Both the position numbers and the translations under genes were made by a program. The notes under the pieces were generated by a model. It did no database searches, had not been told where the DNA came from, and saw only the letters and a list, made by a program, of their open reading frames with translations. A stretch of 64,000 nt of DNA from Camarhynchus parvulus. Taxonomy: Eukaryota; Chordata; Aves; Passeriformes; Thraupidae. Positions 10,601 to 25,440 of this stretch are shown one piece after another; the stretch's first letter is position 1, and each line of letters opens with the position of its first letter. The stretch covers positions 73,719,689 through 73,783,688 of the forward strand of contig NC_044571.1 in assembly GCF_901933205.1 (NCBI RefSeq). Direction: 5' to 3'.

Positions 10601-13600
10601 CAGTTGTGATATTTTCATCTTGAATGTGTGGCCTGGGGTCAGTATCACTGAACTGAGGCCCATGACATCACCCTATTCAAAACAGAGTTTGTTTCACCAG
10701 CTCATCTCCAGCCTGTCTCCCTGTGCCAGTACCAGGAGCAGAGCTTGTGCAGCAAGGCAGAAAGATCACTGGCACTACAGGTGAAATGTGTGTTTTATCC
10801 CCATAAATCATAGTAGCACACTCTTCAGAGTACTCCGAAGGAGCAGACAACATGAATTGAGACTGCATTACAGACAATTTCCAAAGAAGGCATTCAAGAA
10901 GATGGCTTAAAAAATTAGAGAGACACATTATTACTGTACAAAATGAAATGCTGATGTTTATTTGAGATGTTACAATGTTTTCAAAGAAATACCAAAGTTT
11001 ATTATGTACTGATGCCCGGAAACAGTGCATTATCTCCAGAAGTACCCATCACTGGAAGTTTATGTAATCAGCAGCTAGTGACAGTGGTTGAAGTTCTCTG
11101 GAATATTTTTGATCTTACAGCAGTCCAGGGTGATGCTGCTGCTCTTCAGCACCATCTGTTGACACTGTTTCTAATTATTTTAATTAGGAATAGCAATCAT
11201 ACAGGCAAAAGTGCAGCTTCCCCAGCACAACCATGTAATTCAGTAAATGCATGACCAAAGGGGTGATTTGAAATGGGATAAATGTAGCAGAAAAAGGCTG
11301 CACAAGAGTATGGCTGCTTGCCTGTAGTCCAGAAAAAAATTGGTTTTGCTTTAATCCATTATTATTATTTAATAAACCAGATAACTCATCCATACACAGA
11401 TCATTGTAACAAAATAGTGAATTAAATTTTAGCCTCAAACTATTGGGTCACCGTTCTTTGTCAAAACCATGGCAAAATTCTAACTGACTGAGAAATCTTG
11501 CTCAGAATAAAAAAGATGCCACCAATCTCAAACAAGCTAACTCTTCATGGACTGATAATAATATATGTATATTCATAATATCTGTACCCTTGAAAAATCA
11601 ATGAGCTTTTAAAAACCTGCACAGGTACAGGAAACAACGTGTGTTCTTGCTTTGCTGTATTGTTTGTGGCAGAATTCCTTCAAGTCAGTCGCAAGGAGGC
11701 TGTGATGCTCCCTGAAGCTCAAAAACCTTTGCAATTTGTCTCCCTCTGCCATCAGTGTAAGTGCCTGTTGGACTTCCCTGGAGAAATTGCTTTCATTTAA
11801 TAAAGTTTATATGTTGCATGTGTTTAAAAAAGAAAATCTACTGGGTAATCCTATCTCTTGCAACATCTGTAAATTGATTTGCTTCTTGAGAGCAAGAATG
11901 ATTTGTAACTCACAACAAAGCTAAAGTAGCATGACTAAATTAAGAGGAGCATTCAGGCAGCTGGAACACAATTACAGCACCAATGCATTTGCTGTGTTAA
12001 TGTGATATTAAGGTTATGAATGTAGTGAAACTGGAACCAAAGATGGGCTTCCTTCCTTCCTGTGGTGTTTGTCTGCTCGAGCTGCCATGGAAATGTCCGT
12101 GCTAGCTGAACAGGACCTGAGGACAACCTGCGGGTGTTGTGCGCGCAGACGGGAGATGCCAGCTCAGCTCATGGGCAGCGACACACACTGTGCTCTGTCA
12201 GAGAGATTTTGCTCTTATCCTGCTTGTTTTCCTCAGTCTGGGGGAGGCAGGAAGGGAGTTGCTGTTGAGAGCTGTTGCTCTCTTTGCACAGGAGCACCAG
12301 GAGACAGGACAGGGTGCTAGGCACCTCTCACCTTCGCCTGACTCTTGCAGGAGCTGCTGTGCGGCTTCCCCTGGGGCAGCAGGAAGGACCTGCAGGAGTG
12401 CAGCTCTTGGCTGGGATGCACTGAAGCTGTAGTGGCTTTCCCAGGGTCTTGGTTTCTAGTGGAGCATCATTTGCCAAAGGTGAGTGTCCCCTGGTAAATA
12501 ATAAAGCTGCCATGGGCCCTCTGCAGCATCAGTCTGTGCTCACAAGGACAGAGTGAAGTTGTAGGTCCCAAATCATCTTAACTGCAGTGGAACCTGGCTC
12601 CAGCCTCACTACTGGAGCTCACTTTGGGATAAACAGGTGATGACTTCCTGGAAGGGATTTGCAGCAGGATGTGAGGAACATCTGGTGAGGATCCTAACCA
12701 GACACCAAGTGCAGGGCTGCCACGTAAATCTGGGAAGCTTCAACTCTGGATGCAAAACACTGTATGAGACATGTTCTGCAGAGCCAGGTCACTGGCATAT
12801 GGAGGTGTTTGCACCAGTAAATAGAAGAGGCTGTTTTCTGGCCCCTAAGCCAAAACTGCAGGTTCAGCCATAGCTGAGGTCTTGCTTCTGCAAAGAGGAA
12901 AGTATCCCCATCTTCATGGCAGCTGATATGAAAAAGGTCCCGAGAAACACCATGAAAACACCACATTTAACTTAGTCTTTGCATTTTCCCCCCCCTTCCT
13001 GTTTTGCTTTATATTAATATATGTCTTAGCATTTCTTGTCATGAAAACATTTCTCAGCAGAAAGGAGAAAACAATGGGAACAAAAGAAATCCTCTGTCAG
13101 GCTGGCTGCCTCACAAACAGACTTGCAGTAACAGCAGGCTTTGCTGAGAGACTGTAGATCATCATGGACCTTGCCTGGTGCTCACACTCTGGTCTCCTGG
13201 AGAGGTGTGGAGCTGTCAGCTGTGCTTACAGCTGCCTCCCCTGCCATGGTACTCAGCCCTCATCCTCCCTGGGCTCTGAGATGCTGGTTATCATTTTGGG
13301 CGTTCCTTAGTTGCAGAGTCTGAGAAAGCAGGAAGGGTAAGTCATAGTCAACCAGCAGAATGATCTCACCTCATGGAACTGAAGATGTTCACAGGCCCTG
13401 GCAGGCCTGTAGGAAGTTCTGAGTCCCCCAGGAGAGTGCTGGGGGCTGCAGAGGGCTGTGGGAGCCCAGACCACTGCAGCCTTATCCATGTTCACCTGGA
13501 GCAGCCCTTGGCTGCATTTGGTCCCAGAGGATGCTGGCTTGGGTGATCAGAGCAGCAAGATCCAGGAGTCAGCAAGGAAACTGAGATGTTTGATTGGCTC

Positions 13601-16600
13601 TGCATGCAGGTGGTGTGACACAGCTTGTGTCCCTGCACCTACACTTCCCTCCTTAAAGGCTGGAGCTTCATGGATCTGCCTTCCAGGATGAGCTGCTGCT
13701 CTGCACTGCTCTGTGTCTTCCCTGAGTTTGCCTGGGGAAGTTCAGCCAACACAGGCCACAGTTTGCCAGCCCTTACTTTATTTTCCATATTTCACCCAGT
13801 GAAGACTCTGGCAGAAGTTAGCTGCACCTTTGGTTATCACAAGCAAGGTCAGTAGGGAAGGATCCAGTAATTCCCCCACTTCCTCATATGTGCCATGATC
13901 CTGTTGTGAGACCTTTTCAGGAGACTGAGCAAGGTTAAATGTGAGAGGCCCACCTCACCCATGCTCCAGATTTGTTTTGTAACGTCCTTTGCTACCCTCT
14001 GCTGTGTGATTTCTGCAACAAATCACTTGGATGTCAGGAATTTGCACATATTTCACCCAGGAACAAGCAGTGATGAGCATTAGTGCAGATTCATTAGTGC
14101 TGCGTGATGACAACCTCTCAAATGTCAAGTCTGTGCACACTCCTGGGCCCTGTTTCTTTCAGTAAGGTCTATTTTTGTTAAAGGACAGCATGGGAATTTT
14201 CAGAGTGCCTGCTTTTCATCCCTTAATGCTGCTCTGCAAAGTCAGTATTTTCCACTGTGATGGGCTGCAGTATTTGGGATGAGGGAGAAATGAGTCACCC
14301 AGAGGAGTGAGTGAGATGCTTCAGAGGCTCCAGTGAGCTGCTATGACTGTGCTAATAAAACTTGTGATGTTGTATCACACACCCATCTGGGTTTTTGGTA
14401 GGTCTTTTCAAAACTCCTTGGAAGTTTGAGGTGTCTGCTCTTTTTTGTCTACAATTCCTTCACAGATTTTTCATTCATTTTTGAATGGCTGCTGGGAAAA
14501 AAGGTACTGCATTGAGGGAAAGGAGTGATTTATCAAAGCATGAAAGACATTTCTAAAGATGAATGCCCCAACCCAGGCTGTTAACCTTAAGACTCCAACA
14601 TGAGGATTATGGTCTACTGAGAGCTAGCAACTTTTTTTGTAAAGAAAAGGACCTTTCACCTCAGTATTGAATGAGGAGAACTGAAGAATTGCTCCCCTTT
14701 CTTTCTGCAGTAGAGTACAACTGTCTTTTAGCAGCATTGTCAGGCTGCTGGCAGAACTTGGAGTCAGGTTTATAACAAACTGAATTAAGACTGTTTTAAA
14801 GAAGACGTGCATTTTTCTTTTTAATTTTCTTCTAGTGCTAAGGAGTTTTCCACAGGGACTGCCTCAATTTGCCCCAGGTCATTTAACCACAACTCAGTTA
14901 ACAGAAGTGATGGATTAATTTAATTTAAATGATACAATATTCAATTTTGATTATAATTTGGAGAAGCTGCATGTTGAGTTACTCATTACTGGATTGACCT
15001 TTAGCCTCACAGAAGAACTGAGGATTGTGCCTCACGTCCTCTAGACAACACTGACAGATTTGTGTCCAGGAGGTACTGGCTGTGTATTGAAAACCTGACA
15101 GGCCTTAAAGTCAGTGCAGGACAGATGCTGACCTGTTACCAAATCCTTCACACTCTTCCCTTAAAGCAGGGAAGAGAGAGCAGATGACAGCTGCCAATTT
15201 AACTTCTCACAGTAAGGAATTGCCATATGGATGCTTCTGTTGGATGACTTTTGGTCACATTCCTGGTTTAACTTATCAAAGCTGGCTAAAAAGAACCTGA
15301 ATGCACTGGTCTTCCCTTTCTGCCATCAGCCACAGCAGGGTCAGTTTTGCCCCACAAGGGACATGTCCCCAGCAGTGGCTGCTGGCAGCATGGCCTGGCA
15401 GGGTGTGAGGTCCTGGATGGCCCTGCTGCCAGCAAAGTCTGGCAATTGCATTTGCAGCCACCTTTACGGGGTTCCAGTTCTGCCCAGCCCCTGGCAGCCT
15501 TTGATCCAGCATAGCATCAAGATGCAGTGGAGTTGTGTCCTTCTGGGACCACTTCCCATCCAATTAAGCTTCTGTGTGCTGTGATCTCTCTCTCAGTAGT
15601 AGGCTGATCCTCTGGCAGGGTGTTCGATCGGAAATTAATTAGAGGGAGCAAAATGTTGTGAATATATACGCTGTTAAGTTTTTATTCTAATAACATAGTT
15701 AATCATATTGCTTCCTCAAGAAAAGAAAAATAGTGTGAATTCCAGTACTTTGATCAGTGACATTTTGCTGCTAAATTGCCAAGATAAGAATCCTGACCAA
15801 TAGTGTTATACAAAAGCAATTTGAAAGCCCTTTGGTAGTTTTTTAAATGCCCTTTCTGGAAGATGGACCAGACACTCAGAGAAATGTCTGTGCCCCAATA
15901 TGATACCAAAAAACATTGGTGCTATATGAGGAGGGGCAAAAGTTGTGCATTACCCATGGTAACTGGATTGAATTGCAAAGTACTCAAGAGTTTAATTATT
16001 TTCCTTAGGCTCTGTTTGTGAGTGGAGGCTTTTGGGAATCTCAGTGATGCAGCTCAGGTTGCAGGAGACCACCGCCTCTGATGCCACTGCTCCTTGCTCT
16101 GCTATTTCTGTCCAGCCAAAGCAGAACATGATTTTTCTCCCAAGCTGAGCAACATTTCATGTTTTTCTTCTTATTCTTTTTATTCATATTCCTCAAAAAT
16201 ATGCAGGGACTTTATCTGCTTGGTACAGATCTTCACCATCTGCTGGTGACACTCAATATTCTCATTTTGTTTTGAAGTGGCCTAATTAATTGGAGATCAT
16301 GTTGCAATGACAGGTCTGCAGGCAGGCTGCAGGAGTCTACAGAGGCAGCCCCTCCTAACTGGAACAGACAGAGCACCTTCCTCCAAATAATGAGTTTGAC
16401 CATTTACACTGGTATTTACATGAACAACCCATTTAACATAAACCTCAGAGCAGACGGGCTCTAGCATTGCAATGCCCTGCAGCCGTGAGCAACATGGGAA
16501 TCCCAGCTCAGCAGATAGCAGCACTAACAGGAGCTCCCTGTGTTCTGTAGGACAGGTCAGCAGTGCACCTCTGCAGGTTTACTGCACCAACAGGAGATGA

Positions 16601-19600
16601 TTTAATGCTGGCATTTTGAAATTGGTTGTTTTACTGTGGTAGCACAAAGGCAAGGACATGGGGTTACGGTGAAGTGGGATGCTTTTCCACATCTGGGACT
16701 CTACTTACAAGCTAGCAAAATATTTTCTTGATTCTGATCTTAGTTTTCCCTCTTTCCTTTCATGTAAACCTTTTTATTTTGACATGAAATCACTAATGCA
16801 ATCCACTGGGACACTTACTGTGGGCTGTCATCATCACCAGAGTGCACAGAGATATTAGCTGTGGATCAGCCTGGAGTTGTTTGGGGCAGAGGGCATGTGG
16901 CTCAACAAAAATTGCTTGTGGGATCATTCTTAGCAGAGTGAGCTTAGACAGGGATTTTTTTATAAATCTGGCATGAGAACTGTGACATTTGTGCCCTCTG
17001 CTTGGTGGAGGCTGAGCCTGGAATACTCCAGGATTCTCTGTGCAACCCTTCATAAGCTGATTTAAAAATTCAAATCTTTCTGAGCAGAAAAATAATTGGA
17101 AAACCTCTGTCAAACTTCTCCAAGTTCAAAAATACAGTTCTGATAATTTGCAACATCATGGTAGCCTCCAGAAACCGGGATAGTACTCGTCTGTTAGATA
17201 CCATCTGCCTTGATACCCTTAAGCTCTTGAGAGGAACTGCAAGGAAAAGTGAGGTACTGCAGTCTCATACCTGATTTCTCAGCACTGGAATGCCTTGAAT
17301 AACCATTTTTTGATGTTAGTTAGTTTGGAAATAATGCCAATTATTGCTTCAGACAATTTCTGTCTAGCTCAGCATATTTTGATGGTGGCCTTATGCAGTG
17401 AAACTTCTGTGTTTTGTAAGTGGCTGGCATTAGCTGGTCAAACACCAAATAGATTTGTTTGCAGTGACTTTACTGAGCTCTGTTTTGATCTTTAGATCCT
17501 TCTTAGGAGTGCTGTCTTGCAGACAGCACACTTCAGTTTTCTGTCCCTGTCTGGAGAAAGACTTTCAACTGCACAGGTGTTTTAATATTTTCAAAGCTAT
17601 TTTTCATCCCAGATAAAGATCTATACTTGCCTACAGTCAACACCTTTGAAACACCATAAGCAAAACAGAAGCCATCAACAAGCTGCATTAATAGTTTAGA
17701 AAGGTATTTAATTATTTATGACGAAGCTTGAGCATATTCTTCATATAAAACTTCAGTGCAAAGTAGTTGTCTTCAGATGCAGTTCTCTCTGCTCACTACT
17801 GGGAACAGTTTATAGGGCTTTTATTTATCAGAGAACATGAGGAACATTTAGTTAACTTGGAAGAAGTGTATTTAAGGCATTTTGCATGCAGGGGTGTTGG
17901 TTACTGTTTGGGTAGGCAGGAGTCAGCACAGGCTTCTTTGGTTTCTGCCTGCAATACTGGCACAGAGGGGGTGCATGGAGTACAGGTTACTTGGAGAGCA
18001 TGGAAATAAGGTATTTTATTACAGACTCTCAAATAACACAATGAAACTGCCACTGTCTGAGCAACTGTACTGATAGCTGAGACCCCAGGAGATGAGCCAG
18101 GAGACTCAGTCGGACACAGCTCTGGTAATTTGCTATGAAAGGTCATTTGATCTTCCAAACTCAAGTTTTCCAGGTATTACAGCAACCCCCTTTGTAAATG
18201 TTTCTGGAGTTAGAAACAGCTTATAAGGGGTTTGTTCCTCAACAATCCTAAAGGGCTGGGAGTTAAAAATGGATTAGGAATACTAATATCGAAATATTAT
18301 TATCTAAAAGTTAATTCATCTAGCCAGACAAGAATGTAATTTCCTCCCTGATGTCCATTAAAGGACCCTTTAATGTGCAACATTTTAATTTGCTCTGCCA
18401 GAACAGGTGTCTGTCATTCTCCTCTGCATATTTGGCTTTCTTGGGGAAGCTGGAGATAGCATGAGAGAGTAAGGGATACAGAGTTTGTGTTTCTGTCCTT
18501 GGCTTGTCTCAGGTTTAAATCAAACATGTGTGGCATGAGGTGAGGGCAAATGAGGAATATGGGCTGAAATGGTAAAATAGATTTGCAGGAGATAAAAGCA
18601 ATTTTCTCATAAGCACTTCTCTCACCACCAGCATCTCTTCTCCTGTTATGTTTGGATGCTCTTACCCTGCCTTCCCAGGTAAATTTTTCCCCTTTGCAAA
18701 AGGACCTTAACATTTCCTGCATTCATAGCATTGCATCTAAATGTATAATTCCAGAGACTATCAATGAACTCTCACAAACCCTCAGATTTAACAAGGTAGA
18801 AGATCTTAAATGCTCACTGATTTATCAAAAGATCATTGCTAAACATGGAAATCGAATATTGGCTTCCTGAGGTCCAAGTTGGTGCCTGCTCCCACAGCCC
18901 TGGGGTGTGCTCCATCTTCTGCAGAGGTGTCCAGATGTGTTACCCCTTGCTGGAGCTTGGGTCACGGCATGAAGTGGCTGGTAGTCTGACTCCTGTCCTC
19001 CGGGAAAACATCATAAACAGCTGGATAATTAGCTAAGAATGCAGATTCATAGGCAGGCTTTTTGCACATTTATTGGTACAGCAAGTGGATAGAAAAATAA
19101 AAGGTTAGAAATAAGGAATGATGTAGTCTTATACAGTAGCAGAACTAGAGGGAGTAAACTTCATAGCTTCTGCTGGGAGTTCATATTTTCTTTGACTACT
19201 GCTAGCCTATACCTGCTGGGCACCACTTTTATCTCTGACTCAAAGGACACTTCTGAAGAAATTTCCTTCCCTGGCAGTTTTTAAACTTGAAAATATCTCA
19301 TAATCTAAAGCATTTCAAAGAGGAAAGAGAGACTCTGGACCCACTTGCAAGAAAGTTATCATGCTACCCTCTAAAACACTGTTTTCCCCTCTGTATGTGA
19401 AACAAAAAGGCACCGAAGAAAAGAGAAGACAAGAAGTCCAGTTACCAAGTGAATGAGCTTGGAAAACGAAGTAGCATTTGGACACAGGTTTATTTCGCCC
19501 TATGCCTGTGATGTTTTTAGCCACCTTGGTGGCTAAACCCACTTTTAGACCTGTGGGTTCTGAAGATCTGAGATTAGGGTCTTGTTTTTTACAAAACGTA

Positions 19601-21717
19601 AAATTTCTTGCCCTTGTGCTTACAGAGGAAATATGATCAAAGGAATAATAACAGCCTAAGTCAAGAGAATGTCTTTGTTATTGAAAGAAAATTTTGTTTG
19701 GGCTTAGGGGAATGTGGCTCATGATACTTAAATCTTTGAACCTGGCAGTAGCAACCAACTCTCTGTTTCTCCATTTAAAACTTCCACACTATCTTCACAA
19801 AGTAATCATGGTGGTCACAACACTCAGGGACCTGAGTCTCCCCTATTTGAGCAAGAATTCACAGTAATGACACACCTTTGAGCTTTGGTGTCCTGAAACA
19901 AGAGGAAAAAGGAAGTCAAGCTCCACATCCAACTGTACATTGATTTAATTGGCTTGGATCCCTTCTCCAAGAGAGTAGAGACCTGGACTTGATGGTCTGA
20001 AAGTTATATTCATGTTTCAAATCAAGATCCAGCTCTTCTAGCAACATGATTATTGTGTATTCAGGAAATGGAAAGTTCCTCACATTTTTTCAGCTCAAAA
20101 AAGTAGATAGATGGAAGCACAATCATTCGCCATTTTGTAGGTATCTTATTTTTGTTCTACAAGAAATGTGTGCCATAGAAATTACTACTGCATAAGAGGT
20201 TACTAAAGTACCATATTGAGGCATGGTGAGATGCAAGCTTCTTGAGCAGGCTTTTGTTTCGCATATGAAAATCCCATATGGAGAATAGGGATGTTATGGA
20301 AGCCTTTCCTTAGGTAGAGGATGAGACCTCTTGGACACTTTTGTCTCACATGGCAGATTGCCTATCACTGTCCTAGGCAAATAAGCTGCTCCAGAGCAGC
20401 ACTCTCTGTCTTCAATGTATTCCCAAATAAAAAATCATCTTTCCCATGTGGCTGAGGGAAAAATCACCTTTCCCAAGTATGAGGAAAGTCAACTGCCTTT
20501 CTGTTCACTGTGCACCTTGTGCACACATATGGCAATCCTTTGGCATGTGGAAATTTGCTCTAGAGGCCCTTATCACCTAAGAGACAAGTTTTTAGACCAG
20601 CACCACTACTATGAACTCACTAGATGTCCACGCACATCCCCTTGGTTCCTGGGGCTCTTATTTTTCATTTTGTTGTGAGAGAGAGCCTGGTTAAATGAAA
20701 ACCAGGGAAGAGCATTAGCACAAGTTCAGCACTCCTGCAAGGAGCTGTTACCACTCTCAATATCATCAAACTCTGCCAGAGGAGGGGCTGTGGGTCTGTG
20801 GCTCAGCTGAGCAGCTGCACAACTTGGTGCAGATTTTGAGGCTGTAAATGAGTTTTAATCAACACTGACAATTGCGTGCATCCATGTCTTTCCTGCAGAA
20901 AGTGTGCAGGAAGTCATGCAGAAACGAGCAATTAGTCTCGTTAAAAACATAGCTATAGAGCAGGCAAAATGGGGTCCAAGAAAGTTAGCATGCTTTTCTA
21001 TTGAAACAATTGGCATACTGTAGTTCTATGAAGCATTTTCTTCATTTCCAATGCTATTTTCATTCCCTGAGCTCTCTGCAACTTGCTAATTAAAAAAAAA
21101 AAAGAAGAAACAGAGCAAGGGTTATAATTTTAAAGGCTTCATCTGCCTTTTTGAAGTAAGAAGCACAAAGCAAAGCACAAGTTGGTAGCTTAGATTCAGA
21201 TCTCAGTGCAGATCTCCTTCCTATCAAAGATGTTTGCTAGCTCAGGGGTCACTGTCACTGCAGAGGGGCACATGGGGTATGCAGCCTGTGAGATAATTTT
21301 CTGGTTACCATGCTGTGCAGTGCCTATCAAAATCTTAATGTCCACATTATCCATACCCTCACCCTGACCTGGATCTGTTTCATTCTAGAGCCAAAGTGGC
21401 TTCCAGCCAGGTCAAGATGGATGTGGCAGAAGTAGTAAAGTTACTGCTTAAATTATTTTGGTCCCACACACATTCTGCTCTGAGAGGCTGATGCCTTACT
21501 CAAGGATTGGATGTTTGCCATTCTGTGTGTTTGCCTCTGTTGTTCTGTGTGTTTTGACTTCATTCATCCAAAACACCATCAAACAGAAGTAGAATTAACA
21601 AATACCGAGGGGATTTGCTCAGGGTTGAGTGGTCATGTCAGCATGCAGAAGCTTCTGGCCATGGCAGCTGCCTTTATTTTGGGGAGCAAGGGAAGACTGA
21701 GTGCCCCCTTGGTTAGA
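7646..21717. other. Intergenic region, no gene recognised
   Basis: About 14 kb of moderately AT-rich sequence downstream of SLC35F2. I looked for exons with conserved protein sense, CR1 tails, LTR ends and tRNA-like promoters on both strands and recognised none. The only item recorded is a short palindrome at 19516. Open frames here are 60-120 codons, overlap in several frames, and look like chance frames. Confidence 0.6.
19516..19537. repeat. 22-bp near-perfect palindrome
   Basis: Arms tttagccacc and ggtggctaaa are perfectly complementary, separated by two bases (tt). No flanking duplication or element was recognised. It may be a chance hairpin or a protein-binding dyad. Confidence 0.5.
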
Positions 21718-21939
21718 CACAGAGGAAAACGATTGCATGTGGGCAAAGTGATGAGGATGGTGAGACACTGGAACTGGTTCCTGAGAGAAGTTATGGATGG
21801 CCCACATTGGAAGAGTTTGAAGTCATGTTGGACTAGGCTTTGAGCAACCTGATCTAGTGAAAGATGTCCCCATGGTCAGGGGCTGGACTAGATCTTTAAA
21901 GGTCCCATCCAACCCAAACTATTCTATGATTCTATGATG
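21718..21939 (+). mobile_element. CR1 LINE 3' end fragment
   Basis: A 5'-truncated CR1 retrotransposon in + orientation. It shows the usual end of ORF2 (gtgagacactggaactggtt, then a diverged form of the valine-glutamate-rich tail) and the phrase gagcaacctgatctagtg. The terminal block is aaggtcccatccaaccc, followed by the octamer-type tail attctatgattctatgatga. The reading frame is broken. Confidence 0.92.
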
Positions 21940-24900
21940 AAATGATGAGTTTGGACCCTGCTCTGATTGAAAAACCTCAGTAAGAAGGAAAGGTGTGGTA
22001 GCTGCTGCATATTTGTGAGAGAAAGAGGGAAACCATCAAGGTTCAGCTTTTAGGCAACCAGAGAAGTGCTTTCTGTGAAACTGCGAGAAAAAAATAAACA
22101 AAGCATGAAACTTTGGGTGGAACGAGTCAAGACCAGAGACAATGTATGTTCCTGGTGGTCTCTTACTGCATACTCACAGGAAAAAAATGCTTTGCATGCT
22201 TGGAAAATAACATACCTCTTAGCCTTTCTTCCTAGTAGAAACACACTGCAATTTTGTTCAATTCCTTGGATCAAAAGAAGCAACTACCCAGGCAATTCAG
22301 GCCAAGCTACAGTCCACAGCCCAGGTTTCCTTGTGCATCACAGCAGCATGGGGGTGATTGCTCTGGTGCTGCTTCCTGGCTGTCCTGAAGATGAGGGCTG
22401 GGTAAATGAAGCCAAACAAAACCAACATGGGGAATATTATCACCAGTGCACAGCAAATGAGTCACATGATGTTGCAGGTATTTGAGTGCAAAGTTTTCTG
22501 TGCTTGATTATTTGAATTAAGCACATTATATTTGATTGTGTCAGTAGAAAAGATTTTTCCTCCAGTAGCATTTTTAGTTCTTCCTCATGCATTTACTTGC
22601 AGTAAATGCAAAGAAGACCTATATGTTTGTCTCTTTTTATACTGTTGACTAAGTTTTTATACTTATAGACATAAGTTCTTTAAGATGGGGATATTATTGT
22701 TATTTAACTGCTTGGTGCATCCTGGGTGAAGTCTGATCTTGAAACACTACCACTGTAATAAAACATGAAGATAGTAGTGTCTTTGGGAGGGCACTTACTG
22801 AAATTACTTTTTAGGTGTTGTCAAGCACTTTTATTTACCAAATAGATAATAGACTATAAATTAGAGGTAGCAATTAAAAAAACCCTTATCTAAATGTAAT
22901 TTCCAAGGAGATAAGGGTATTCCTGTTCATAAAATCTACAGTGCTCAGTCAGAAAGATGACAATTGTGTGATTCAAGTGATCTATGATATTCTGAAGCAG
23001 CAAATCACAAAGCTGCGGCAGTTAGTAGCAGCTATCAGGTGACAAAGAAAGATGGATCAAAACATGTTTCTACAAAACATGTCCATTATGAATGACAAGT
23101 ATTAATGAATACCTCTGATTTTAATGCAAATAAGCATCTCATTAATAAACATCATATTCCACTGAGAATAAATACAGTCTGTCTTTCTCGCCATTGTCTC
23201 AAAGGCTGAGAGCATATAGGTCTTAAATCTTTGAAGTTTCGACCTCTCAGTCAGGATGTTTTTGGCCATGCCCTACTACGGCACGTCCTTGGCCAGCCAT
23301 AGTCTCCACAAACAGCTGTTGAAGCAAGGGGGAAAAAAAGGTGATGGAGACCCATCCTCCAGCTCCTGCTTTCAGGACATCTGTGCATGGAGTGGAATAA
23401 ATCCTATCCTCAGTCTCTGAAGGTTTGGGGAAGGGAGAGGCTGGCTCTAACTTTCTGTTAGGCACTTAGTGTAAATGGTTAAATTTACATGGTAGAGTAG
23501 TGGTTTGGGTGCCCAGAAAGGGCTTGGTGTGCATCTCAGGGACTGCAGGGGAGAAGATGCCTCACAGCCACACTCCATGGTGGAAAGCTTCCCCACAGTC
23601 ACCAGAACAAGACCCAATTAGCTGGGGGCCCAGGCTCACCCCAGTGAATGTCCTGCTTGGTCCTCTGCCTGAAAAGGGGAAATTTATATCTCACAGCAAA
23701 CCTGTGGGAAGCGGTGATGCTGTAGCTGGGGACAGGGAGAGCACTGGCACAGGGACAGCAGGGGAAGAGGATGTGCCCAGGCTGTGCAGGGAGGATAGCT
23801 CTCCTCTCCCACCAGGCTGCCCAGTATCGTAGCAGCGGGCCCTGCTGGGTAGTAATGAGCATTGACCCCATGATTGCAGAAAGCTGATCAATGGCTTCAC
23901 TGTACTAAACTACACTATATTATTAAGAAAAAAAACATCGCCCTTGCAGACAGTCTGATACAGACAGACAGATCCAATTGGTCAATTGAAATCCAAATAC
24001 CATCACCAGTGTCCAGTTAAGAAATCACCCTTTGGTAAACAAATCTCCATAACACATTCCACACGTGCACAACAACAGGTGCAGCAAGTGGAGATAAGAA
24101 TTGTTTCTCATTCTTTTCTTTGAGCTTTCTCACAGCTTCCCAGAAAAATCCTGGGAGAGAGCTATGTCTCTCTCTGTTCAGAGGATATGTAATTACCACA
24201 GCCCAGGGCATGACAATCACCTTCCTCCTCAATCAGCTTGGCCCTCACCACTCACCTTGGCACTGGGGTCTCTGGGCTCTGCTCTAACGCACCACAAGCC
24301 ATCTCTCTCAGGCTGGGAGCATGGGGTATCCATGCAACAAAGATCCCCATGGGGCCTCCACTATGATTTCCCTTGTGCTACTGCCCAGTGCTCCCTGGGC
24401 AAGGAACCATTTGTGTCTCCAGCTGCAGCACTGAAGCACGTACTCTGTCCCCAAGACCTGTCAGCTGCTCTCAGTGGGGTGTGTAATTAGCACTCAGCAT
24501 CCCAGAAAGCAGCAAAGGTGGGCCCTGGCAGTGGTCCTTGCACTGGGTGGGATGCTGTGCCCCTGGGTGCTACAGCCATGGCAGCACTGCAGCCTGCCTG
24601 GCATGGCAGGGCACAGAGCCAGGGACATGCCTGCTGCTGCCTTTTGGCCTCCCTCACACCCCCTGAAGAGGTAGTGGAGGTTCCTCCTTTGTTTTCTTTA
24701 AAATAAAAATTCAAGCCTTATTCTGCACCCTCTCTGCATTCCCAACTTCTAATACTTCTAATACTTGTAATTGATTCTTTTTCAGTTTCATTTTTGTAAA
24801 ATACAAATGTTTCTCAGGGAAAGAAATCTGACAGCTCTTACCCTAGAGGGTGCTCTACAATCCTAAAAGTAGGAAAAAATTAAAATCAGAAATAAAAGGA

Positions 24901-25440
24901 GAGAAAAAAAATCAAAGCTATTTGGCTGTCACCAGAAACCCATGAGTGTATTTGATCTTGGGGAAAAATATATTAAAATGAAGTAGAAATTCCAGAATAG
25001 GATAATGGAAAGACAGGTGTAAAATTAGGGCCTGGTGCAGCCTGCAGTGAACCAGGGACAGCTGAGCCCTGAGCACCATGAAGAGGTGGCTGAGTGCTGC
25101 TGCAGGGACAGGGAGGGCGACTTCTTGCAAGGCTGATTTTAGGTCACAAATACTTTGAAATTAGTATTTCCCCCCTCCCATGAATAAGTGAAACCTAAAA
25201 GAGGCAGAAGATACCTTTCTTAAGCAGAAAACACCCTTTCAAGTATGTTTGATGGTGATCTGAGACACAGCTGCCAGTCCTGGCAGGCAGCAGCAGCCCA
25301 AACACGCTATTCTTAGACCTGGGAAGCGTTAAGTAGGTCAAGTTACAATTGGTTCTTATAAACACCATCTCCACTAAAATCAGAAATCAATATGAGGTCA
25401 GAAATTTGCAGAACGTTGAATCAGCAAGATAAAGCGGATG
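21940..25440. other. Intergenic region, nothing recognised
   Basis: About 3.5 kb between a CR1 fragment and a SINE. The 139-codon frame at 22066-22485 and the frames near 23.5-24.7 kb show no recognisable family, domain or splice context. No LTR or LINE motifs were seen. Confidence 0.55.

Noticed and set aside
22066..22485. 139-codon + strand frame
   Set aside because: No domain, no homologue recognised, and no exon borders of matching phase.
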